From SZUA-320 sp041612035 (lineage in GTDB: Bacteria > Gemmatimonadota > Gemmatimonadetes > Gemmatimonadales > GWC2-71-9), in the NCBI GenBank assembly GCA_041612035.1, contig JBFILX010000085.1, positions 1-8,681 on the forward strand: a stretch of DNA of 8,681 bases, given 5' to 3'. Under the pieces are notes generated by a model. That model saw only the letters and a program-made list of their open reading frames with translations, had not been told where the DNA came from and ran no database searches. A program made the translations under genes and the position numbers. Below are positions 1 through 5,017 of the stretch, piece after piece (within the stretch, counting starts at the first letter, position 1; each line of letters starts with the position of its first letter).

Positions 1-838
1 AGACGAAGAAGATCGCCACGAACAGGTCGCGCACCGGGCGCAGGATCTCGACCACCCGGTGGGCCACCCCCGATTCCCGCACCAGCGCGCCGGCCACGAA
101 GGCTCCCAGCGCGATGGAGTAGCCCGCCAGTTCGGCCAGGAGCGCGAAGGCGAACGCGATGCCCACGGCCGCGACCAGGATGGTCTCGTCGCGCTTCAGG
201 GCCACCACCGCCCGCACCGCCCGCGGCACGAACAGCATCCCGCCCGCCAGCAGCAGGGCCAGAAAGCCGCCCAGCTTGCCCAGGGTGCCGAGCACGTCGC
301 CGGCGCCCAGCAGCTCGCCCCCGGCGAAGGCCGCCAGCATCACCAGCAGGAGGACCACCACCAGGTCCTCCATCAGGAGGACCCCGAGGACCAGGTCTTC
401 CAGCCGTCGGGTCGGCTTCCGGTCCTCGAAGGAGCGGGCCACGATCATGGTGGAGGAGACCGCCACGATCGCCCCGGCGAACAGGCTCTCCAGCGGGCTC
501 CACCCCGCCAGCTGGCCGGCGAAGTACCCCAGCCCGACCATGAGCCCCATCTCCACCGCGGCCGTCACCCCCACGATCGGTACCAGCCGGACCAGCCGGC
601 GCAGGCTGAACTCGAGCCCGATCGAGTACATGAGGAGGATCACCCCCAGCTCGGAGATGATGCGGATCCCCTCGATGTTCCCCACCAGCCGGAACGGGTT
701 CGCCAGCCCCGTCACCAGGCCCGCCACGATGTAGCCGACGATCACCGGCAGCCGGAGCCGCTGGCAGGCCACCGTGGTGAAGGCGGCCACGGTGAGGATG
801 ACGGCGAGGTCCTGGAGGAAGTGGGCCGGGTTCTCCAT
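1..838 (-). CDS. Kef/YbaL-type cation:proton antiporter (CPA2 family), C-terminus outside window
   Basis: Membrane protein expected to exchange Na+ or K+ for protons across the inner membrane. The minus-strand frame is open from ATG at 838 to the left edge, giving 279 residues (family members have about 380-660). I read at least eight hydrophobic segments. Family signatures are the LLMYSIGLEFSL helix (about residues 90-101), the SSTMIVARSFED stretch (about 128-139), LLMEDLVVVLLL (154-165), ALGAFVAGALVRE (about 243-255) and RPVRDLFVAIFFV at the cut end (267-279). The ion-binding helix carries Glu157-Asp158, whereas KefC has Gln-Asp and electrogenic NhaA/NapA types have Asp-Asp; as I recall, YbaL-like members also have Glu-Asp. 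Any C-terminal TrkA-N regulatory domain would lie outside the window. No strong SD precedes the ATG, but no better in-frame start is visible upstream. It is divergent from the secreted-protein gene. The family call is secure; the transported ion is not. Confidence 0.93.
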   Translation of the reverse strand, partial: MENPAHFLQDLAVILTVAAFTTVACQRLRLPVIVGYIVAGLVTGLANPFRLVGNIEGIRIISELGVILLMYSIGLEFSLRRLVRLVPIVGVTAAVEMGLMVGLGYFAGQLAGWSPLESLFAGAIVAVSSTMIVARSFEDRKPTRRLEDLVLGVLLMEDLVVVLLLVMLAAFAGGELLGAGDVLGTLGKLGGFLALLLAGGMLFVPRAVRAVVALKRDETILVAAVGIAFAFALLAELAGYSIALGAFVAGALVRESGVAHRVVEILRPVRDLFVAIFFV

Positions 839-883
839 GCCCGGAATTACGCCCGTTCCCTGCGGGCCCAGCAAGGCGGACGG

Positions 884-900
884 GTGACCGGTCGCGTCAC
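884..900. promoter_or_regulatory. Inverted repeat in the divergent spacer, possible operator
   Basis: The 155-bp spacer between the divergent antiporter and secreted-protein genes contains GTGAC (884-888) and its exact reverse complement GTCAC (896-900), separated by 7 bp. A further GTCACG copy lies at 925-930, 29 bp downstream of the GTCACG at 896-901. The half-sites resemble CRP/FNR-type halves, but the spacing does not fit the TGTGA-N6-TCACA consensus. In GC-rich DNA a 5-bp inverted repeat can easily arise by chance. I see no convincing -35/-10 pair in this spacer. Confidence 0.2.
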
Positions 901-993
901 GGCACCGGCGGCGCCGTGGCGTCCGTCACGCGGACCCCGGCGTCGGGGACGGCCGAGCCAGTCCCCTTGCTTCCGTTCCGAGGCGGGGAGAAC

Positions 994-1617
994 ATGCACG
1001 AACCCTCCACCACGAGCCCAGCCATGATCGGGAGCCTGACCCTGCTCCTCGCCCTCGCCGCCCCGGGCGTCCGGGCGCCGGCGCCGCAGGCGCCGACGCT
1101 CGCGGGTACCTGGACGCTGAACGAGCAGAAGAGCGACGACGTCCGGAAGAAGATGGAAGACTTCCGTCGCGGCGCGAGCAACAGCCCGGCCGTGGCCGCC
1201 AGGCCGTGGGGCCGGGACGGCGCCAACCCGGGGCGACCAGGCACCCTGGGCGCAGGAGACCGGGGAGGGGGCGGACCGGGCCCGGCCATGATGCCAGTCC
1301 ACCGGACGCTGGCCATCATGGTCACCGACTCCACCGTGTTCGTCGATCCCGGGACCGGTCCCCCCGCGCTCCTGTTCACCGATGGCCGCCGGGTGGAGGT
1401 CGCCGAGCGTCCCGGGGCGCCACCGAGCAGCCGCACCGCGAAGTGGGACAAGCAGCGCCTCGTCGTGGAGCGCAACCTCGGCAGCGGCAACCGGATCGTC
1501 GAGCGGTACGCCCTGGACGCCGATGGGGCGGCACTGGTGGTGGACACCGAGGTCATCATGGACCGGATGGGGAAACTCAGCTTCCGGCGGGTGTACGACC
1601 GGCACCCCGGACCCTGA
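994..1617 (+). CDS. Small secreted protein of unknown function, 'GTW.LN..KSD' type
   Basis: A 207-residue protein. The frame opens further upstream (ATG at 916), but ATG 994 is preferred because a purine-rich GGGGAG lies just before it (985-990) and the start then precedes a signal peptide: hydrophobic core about residues 12-23, probable cleavage near PGVRA (24-28). The mature protein begins with LAGTWTLNEQKSDD (36-49), an opening I recognise from many uncharacterised secreted proteins of Acidobacteria and Gemmatimonadota. A Gly/Pro/Arg-rich low-complexity linker (about 60-105) follows, then a beta-rich half: LAIMVTDSTVFV, LLFTDGRRVEV, AKWDKQRLVVER, then LSFRRVYDR near the end. This pattern suggests a lipocalin-like beta structure, which is inference. 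No catalytic motif or cysteines are seen. The gene is probably monocistronic, with an intrinsic terminator 35 bp after its stop. Function unknown; periplasmic or extracellular location likely. Confidence 0.8.
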   Translation: MHEPSTTSPAMIGSLTLLLALAAPGVRAPAPQAPTLAGTWTLNEQKSDDVRKKMEDFRRGASNSPAVAARPWGRDGANPGRPGTLGAGDRGGGGPGPAMMPVHRTLAIMVTDSTVFVDPGTGPPALLFTDGRRVEVAERPGAPPSSRTAKWDKQRLVVERNLGSGNRIVERYALDADGAALVVDTEVIMDRMGKLSFRRVYDRHPGP

Positions 1618-1651
1618 GCAGGGCCCGCGCCCTCTCCGAGCACGACGAATC

Positions 1652-1681
1652 AGGCCCGCCACCGGCGGGCCTAAGTCTTTT
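1652..1681 (+). terminator. Intrinsic terminator after the secreted-protein gene
   Basis: A perfect 9-bp stem AGGCCCGCC / GGCGGGCCT (1652-1660 and 1664-1672) with a 3-nt ACC loop is followed by TAAGTCTTTT-like sequence, the T-run being at 1678-1681. It starts 35 bp after the stop codon at 1617, so it should end the upstream transcript and insulate the DUF5916 gene. The U-tract is short and interrupted, so some read-through is possible. Confidence 0.75.
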
Positions 1682-1707
1682 GCTGACAACATCATCCGAG
1701 GCACGGC

Positions 1708-1735
1708 TCGACAATTCCGATCCAACGAGTAGTGT
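1708..1735 (+). promoter_or_regulatory. Candidate sigma-70 promoter for the DUF5916 gene
   Basis: TCGACA (1708-1713, 5 of 6 to TTGACA) is followed after 16 bp by TAGTGT (1730-1735), which keeps the T1, A2 and T6 positions of TATAAT. It lies just downstream of the previous gene's terminator in a locally AT-richer stretch, and would give a 5' leader of roughly 75 nt. The -10 is weak, so this is only a candidate. Confidence 0.3.
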
Positions 1736-1804
1736 TTGATCCCTGCGGCGCGGGCCCTCGGTCCCGTGGAACGGCCTGGCCACGAGGTTGGTGCGACCCC
1801 TTCC

Positions 1805-1811
1805 GGGAAGG
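1805..1811 (+). promoter_or_regulatory. Ribosome binding site that selects ATG 1818
   Basis: GGGAAGG lies 6 nt before the ATG at 1818. The same frame also offers TTG at 1788 and GTG at 1791, neither with comparable upstream complementarity. The SD therefore favours ATG 1818 as the start of the DUF5916 protein. Confidence 0.6.
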
Positions 1812-1817
1812 TGGCCG

Positions 1818-4535
1818 ATGCCGGCTCCCGCCCTCCTTGCCACGCTGTTCCTGCTCCAGGTCGCCGGACCGCCCGCTGGCGGCGGAGCGCGGGGGTTGGC
1901 CACCCCGCCGGCCGCAGACACCGGGAGCCTGCGGCACGCCCATGGCCGCCCGGTGCCGGCCGCGGTCGCCGTCCGGGTCCCGGCGGGGGCCATTCGGATC
2001 GACGGTCGGCTGGACGACCTGGCCTGGGGGGCGGCCGAGCCGATCACCAGCTTCTTCCAGGTCACCCCCCACGAAGGCGAACCGGGCACCGAACCGACCG
2101 AGGTCCGGCTGGTCTACGATGACGGCGCCATCTTCGTCGGCGCCCGCATGTATGACTCGGACCCCGGGGGGATCCGGACCCAGCTCACCCGCCGCGACGC
2201 CAGTTCCCAGGCCGACTGGTTCGCGGTCGCGTTCGACTCGTACCACGACCACAACTCCAGCTTCAATTTCCGGGTGAATGCCAGCGGGGTGAAGAACGAC
2301 CGCCTGATCGGCCTGGACGGCAATTCGAGCGACTACGCCTGGGACCCGGTCTGGGACGTCGCGGTGACCCGGGACTCGCTGGGCTGGACCGCCGAGATGC
2401 GGATTCCGCTCTCCCAGCTGCGGTTCTCCAGCGCGGCGGACCAGGTCTGGGGGCTCCAGCTGTACCGCGAGGTGTTCCGCAAGGCCGAGCAGGTCCGCTT
2501 CGCCTGGTCCCCGCAGAACCAGCGCGGGTTCGTTTCGTTCTTCGGCCACCTCCTCGGCCTGTCGGGGCTGCCCCAGCCCCGGCGGGTGGAGCTGCTCCCC
2601 TATGCCACGGCCAGGGTGGAGCGGGTCGACCCCAGGGTGCCCGGCAACCCGTTCAACGACGGATCCCGGGAGACCGCCGCCGCGGGGCTGGACGTCAAGT
2701 ACGGCCTCACTTCCAACCTCACGCTCGACGCCACGGTGAACCCCGATTTCGGACAGGTCGAGGATGACCCGGCGTTCGTCAACCTGTCGGCCTTCGAGCA
2801 GTTCCTGTCGGAGCGGCGCCCGTTCTTCGTCGAGGGCGGGGACATCTTCCGGTTCCGGGGCGAGCGGTACTTCTACTCCCGGCGGATCGGCCGGGCCCCG
2901 CAAGGATCGGCCCGGAGCCGGGGCGGCTTCGTGGACCAGCCGGCCGGCACCACGATCCTGGGTGCCGCCAAGCTGTCGGGCCGGACCGCCTCGGGCTGGT
3001 CGGTGGGGCTGCTCAACGCGGTCACCGCCCGCGAGTTCGCCACGGTGGATTCGGCCGGCACCCGGTTCCGGGACCAGGTCGAACCGCTGACCAACTATCT
3101 GGTGGTCCGGGGCCGGCGGGACTTCGGCCGCGGGGCTGACCAGGTGGGGTTCATCCTCACCGCCGTGAACCGGGACCTCAGCGACCCGCGGCTCCGGTTC
3201 CTCCGCGGCTCGGCCTACGCGGGCGGCATCGACTTCGGGCACCGGTTCGGGAAGAACCGCTACAATCTCACCGGCTCGATCGGGTTCTCCCGGATCGCCG
3301 GGGACACCCTCGCCCTGCAGCGGGCCCAGCTCGCTGCGGCCCGGTACTACCAGCGGCCCGACGCGGATCACGTGGACTACCGGCCCACCCGGACCTCGCT
3401 GGCGGGATGGAGCGCCACCTTCAACCTGGGCAAGGAGGCGGGCGCCTACCAGTTCGGTGTGTGGGGGCTCGCAACGGCCCCGGGCTTCGAGGTCAACGAC
3501 GCCGGGTTTCAGAACCGGGCTGACCGAATAGGGGCTTCCGGGTTCGTCAACCGCCGGTGGACCAGGCCCGGGAAGGTCTTCCGGTCCGCCTTCATCGGCA
3601 ACAACGCGGGGTTCGAACAGAATTTCGGCGGGGTCCTGACCACCCTCCGGTACAACCTCAACCTCAACGCGCAGCTGCTGAACTACTGGAGTGGGGGTCT
3701 CTCGGCGGGGCTCTGGGCCCGGACCCAGTCCGACGGTCTGACCCGGGGCGGACCGCTGGCGCAGACCCCGTCCGGCTGGTGGATGGCTTTCGGCATCGAG
3801 TCCGATTCCCGCAGGCGGGTGCGGGGATCGGCCTGGCCGAACTTCTCGGGCGACGAACTGGGCGGGTCGGGCTGGGGGCTGTGGAGCAGCGTGGACCTGC
3901 GACCCACGGCGGCCTTCCAGGTCTCGCTGCAACCGCAGTACCAGAAGTCGGACTCGCGCCAGCAGTACCTGCAGTCGAACGCGGACCCGGCCGCGACCGA
4001 GACCTTCGGCCGGCAATACATCTTCGCCAGGATCCGGCAGGAGAGCATCGACCTCACCACCCGGGTCAACCTCACCGTCTCACCGACCCTCTCGCTGCAG
4101 CTCTTCACCCAGCCCTTCGTGGCGGTGGGGGACTATTCCCAACTCAAGATGCTGGCCCGGTCCCGCTCGCTCGACTATGTCGTCTACGGTGAGACGCCCG
4201 GCTCGACCCTCCAATGCCTCGACGCCGCCGGGGTCCTGATCCCCTGCGGCGGCCCCGCCGCCCCGGCGGCCTACCTGGCCAACCCCAACCCCGCCGGGGG
4301 AGCAGCCACCGTGCGCATCCCCAACCGGGATTTCGGGACCCGGTCGTTTCGCGGCAACCTGGTCCTGCGGTATGAGTATCGGCCCGGTTCCACCCTGTTC
4401 CTGGTGTGGACCCGGAGCTGTTCGACCTTCAGTCCCAACCCGGCCTTCAGCGCGGTGGAGGACCTCCGGCACCTGTGTCAGGGCCCCTCGGACAACGTCT
4501 TCGGGATCAAGACCAACTTCTGGCTGAGCTTCTGA
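1818..4535 (+). CDS. DUF5916 / CBM9-like outer-membrane beta-barrel protein
   Basis: A 905-residue exported protein. A hydrophobic signal segment spans residues 3-20 (APALLATLFLLQVAG region), followed by an Ala/Gly/Pro linker. A CBM9-like fold occupies about 55-235: IRIDGRLDDLAW (59-70), TEVRLVYDDGAIFVGARMYD (94-113) and the WDVAVTRDSLGWTAEMRIPL stretch. The DUF5916 signature NPDFGQVEDDPAFVN (308-322) leads into SERRPFFVEG (331-340). The remaining 560 or so residues alternate polar and hydrophobic positions, are rich in Tyr, Phe, Arg and Asn, and end in FWLSF, a typical barrel C-terminus. Related proteins are predicted outer-membrane proteins; a role in binding or importing carbohydrate is inferred only from the CBM9-like domain. 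Four cysteines sit in two close pairs near the C-terminus (TLQC...IPCG and RSCS...HLCQ). No TonB box or plug domain is seen. Family assignment is firm; substrate unknown. Confidence 0.88.
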   Translation: MPAPALLATLFLLQVAGPPAGGGARGLATPPAADTGSLRHAHGRPVPAAVAVRVPAGAIRIDGRLDDLAWGAAEPITSFFQVTPHEGEPGTEPTEVRLVYDDGAIFVGARMYDSDPGGIRTQLTRRDASSQADWFAVAFDSYHDHNSSFNFRVNASGVKNDRLIGLDGNSSDYAWDPVWDVAVTRDSLGWTAEMRIPLSQLRFSSAADQVWGLQLYREVFRKAEQVRFAWSPQNQRGFVSFFGHLLGLSGLPQPRRVELLPYATARVERVDPRVPGNPFNDGSRETAAAGLDVKYGLTSNLTLDATVNPDFGQVEDDPAFVNLSAFEQFLSERRPFFVEGGDIFRFRGERYFYSRRIGRAPQGSARSRGGFVDQPAGTTILGAAKLSGRTASGWSVGLLNAVTAREFATVDSAGTRFRDQVEPLTNYLVVRGRRDFGRGADQVGFILTAVNRDLSDPRLRFLRGSAYAGGIDFGHRFGKNRYNLTGSIGFSRIAGDTLALQRAQLAAARYYQRPDADHVDYRPTRTSLAGWSATFNLGKEAGAYQFGVWGLATAPGFEVNDAGFQNRADRIGASGFVNRRWTRPGKVFRSAFIGNNAGFEQNFGGVLTTLRYNLNLNAQLLNYWSGGLSAGLWARTQSDGLTRGGPLAQTPSGWWMAFGIESDSRRRVRGSAWPNFSGDELGGSGWGLWSSVDLRPTAAFQVSLQPQYQKSDSRQQYLQSNADPAATETFGRQYIFARIRQESIDLTTRVNLTVSPTLSLQLFTQPFVAVGDYSQLKMLARSRSLDYVVYGETPGSTLQCLDAAGVLIPCGGPAAPAAYLANPNPAGGAATVRIPNRDFGTRSFRGNLVLRYEYRPGSTLFLVWTRSCSTFSPNPAFSAVEDLRHLCQGPSDNVFGIKTNFWLSF

Positions 4536-4551
4536 CCCTCGCCCGCCCCCC

Positions 4552-4579
4552 AAGAAAAAAGGCCCCCTGCCGGGAGCCT
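4552..4579 (-). terminator. Intrinsic terminator of the tRNA-Asn transcript
   Basis: Read on the minus strand, AGGCTCCC (4579-4572), loop GGCA and GGGGGCCT (4567-4560) form an 8-bp stem with one U-G wobble, followed immediately by TTTTTTCTT (4559-4551). It lies about 120 nt beyond the tRNA 3' end. On the plus strand the stem has a C-A mismatch and no good U-tract, so it would stop the DUF5916 transcript only weakly. Confidence 0.85.
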
Positions 4580-4598
4580 AACTTCCTCTGCATCAACG

Positions 4599-4619
4599 CA
4601 CTCCCGAGGCAGGACTCGA
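4599..4619. repeat. Exact 21-bp copy of the tRNA-Asn 3' end
   Basis: Positions 4599-4619 are identical to 4699-4719, exactly 100 bp apart and in the same orientation. The repeated unit covers the 3' part of the T-loop, the 3' strand of the T-stem, the 3' strand of the acceptor stem, the discriminator base and 2 nt beyond. Identity stops abruptly on both sides. A direct repeat of a tRNA 3' end resembles an att scar, but the 100-bp interval carries no integrase or cargo. Confidence 0.9.
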
Positions 4620-4667
4620 CCGGCAGCGGCTGCGTCAGCGGCCGCGCTGAACGAGGCCGCCTCGGGG
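4601..4667 (-). pseudogene. Possible tRNA-Asn relic or tRNA-like element in the trailer
   Basis: On the minus strand this 67-nt stretch starts with CCCCGAG (the real tRNA starts TCCCGAG, 6 of 7 identical) and ends with CTCGGGA plus G, identical to the real acceptor 3' strand and discriminator. The two ends pair through an exact 8-bp stem CCCGAGGC (4666-4659) / GCCTCGGG (4610-4603). Inside, GCCGG-TCGAGT-CCTGC resembles a T-arm with one mismatch and a 6-nt loop. A GCTG-ACG-CAGC hairpin lies where the anticodon arm would be, but with no usable anticodon loop. No D-loop consensus remains. I read it as a decayed second tRNA-Asn or a tRNA-like structure. A competing fold uses the CGAGG/CCTCG hairpin (4652-4664), and the 5' strand match could be chance in GC-rich DNA. 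Confidence 0.4.
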
Positions 4668-4672
4668 GGGAT

Positions 4673-4695
4673 GGCGGGCCGCCACGCGGCCCGCC
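4673..4695. other. Strong 10-bp hairpin directly downstream of tRNA-Asn
   Basis: A perfect inverted repeat, GGCGGGCCGC (4673-4682) and GCGGCCCGCC (4686-4695) with a 3-nt loop, begins only 5 nt beyond the tRNA discriminator base. In the tRNA direction it is followed by a C-run, not a U-tract, so it is not a standard intrinsic terminator. It may instead act in 3' processing or trailer stability. A second hairpin TCAGCG-GCCG-CGCTGA lies at 4635-4650. Confidence 0.55.
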
Positions 4696-4700
4696 TGACA

Positions 4701-4773
4701 CTCCCGAGGCAGGACTCGAACCTGCGACCCGCTGATTAACAGTCAGCTGCTCTACCAACTGAGCTACTCGGGA
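4701..4773 (-). tRNA. tRNA-Asn (anticodon GUU)
   Basis: A complete 73-nt cloverleaf on the minus strand. The acceptor stem is TCCCGAG/CTCGGGA. The D-arm is GCTC-AGTTGGTA-GAGC. The anticodon arm GCTGA-CTGTTAA-TCAGC places GTT at positions 34-36. The variable loop is GGGTC, and the T-arm GCAGG-TTCGAGT-CCTGC is perfectly paired. The discriminator base is G, as usual for bacterial tRNA-Asn. The next three bases read TGT, so CCA is not encoded and must be added by a CCA-adding enzyme. A promoter lies just upstream and a terminator about 120 nt downstream, so this is a single-tRNA transcription unit with a long trailer. Confidence 0.97.
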
Positions 4774-4783
4774 AAGGCGCCGT

Positions 4784-4812
4784 AGGATAGTCCCCACCCC
4801 TGACACGGTCAA
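4784..4812 (-). promoter_or_regulatory. Sigma-70-type promoter of tRNA-Asn
   Basis: On the minus strand, TTGACC (4812-4807, 5 of 6 to consensus) and TATCCT (4789-4784, 4 of 6) are separated by exactly 17 bp. Transcription should start near 4777, leaving a very short leader before the tRNA 5' end at 4773. The spacing and position make this a convincing stable-RNA promoter. Confidence 0.8.
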
Positions 4813-5000
4813 CCCAAACCGCGACGTGCAGGCCGCCAGGAAACACCCCCGAACACAAGCCGAATCGACCGTTCAGGCCCTCCCGGCGTCCGCTCGGAGG
4901 CCATGCATGCACCAAACGCCACAAGCCCCGGGTCTTGTAGCATAAGTTGTTGATTTACTTGGTGTTGATAACTCCGGGGCTGCCTTTGGACCCAGCCCGT
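4813..5000. other. Intergenic region between the tRNA promoter and holB
   Basis: No gene is seen here. An imperfect palindrome ACAAGCCCCGGGTCTTGT (4921-4938, 8 of 9 pairs) is followed by an AT-rich patch holding two direct copies of TGTTGAT (4948-4954 and 4963-4969, 15 bp apart). Either could be a regulatory site for holB or for the divergent tRNA, but neither matches an operator I can name. I found no intrinsic terminator in this stretch. Confidence 0.25.
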
Positions 5001-5009
5001 TGCTATCTT
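5001..5009 (+). promoter_or_regulatory. Extended -10 promoter for the holB-moaC-SLT operon
   Basis: TGCTATCTT fits an extended -10 (TG-N-TATAAT, 4 of 6 in the hexamer). Only 8 bases separate it from the holB ATG at 5018, which places the expected transcription start at about 5015-5018, on or next to the start codon. No TTGACA-like box sits 16-18 bp upstream; the TGN extension could compensate. There is no SD before the ATG, which fits a leaderless mRNA. Confidence 0.5.
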
Positions 5010-5017
5010 GATCGCCG

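Noticed and set aside
884..900. CRP/FNR operator in the divergent spacer
   Set aside because: GTGA and TCAC halves are present but 9 bp apart rather than the 6 bp of the consensus; kept only as a low-confidence inverted repeat.
59..1027. Long plus-strand frame over the left end
   Set aside because: The translation is Gln/His/Arg-rich and low in complexity. The minus strand encodes an obvious membrane antiporter over 1-838.
847..1725. Minus-strand frames of 292 and 248 codons opposite the secreted protein
   Set aside because: No family features or start signals. The plus frame has a signal peptide, a recognisable family opening and its own terminator.
1692..4016. 774-codon open frame on the minus strand opposite the DUF5916 gene
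   Set aside because: It reads Pro/Gly/Arg/Glu-rich with no domain or RBS, while the plus strand shows a clear signal peptide, CBM9-like domain and DUF5916 signature. High GC content removes stop codons in the opposite frame.
4599..4719. Integrated mobile element bounded by tRNA att repeats
   Set aside because: Only 100 bp lie between the repeats, with no integrase, excisionase or cargo. At most this is a scar.
4507..4924. Minus-strand open frames across the tRNA-Asn region
   Set aside because: They run through the tRNA, its promoter and its terminator; these RNA features explain the sequence.
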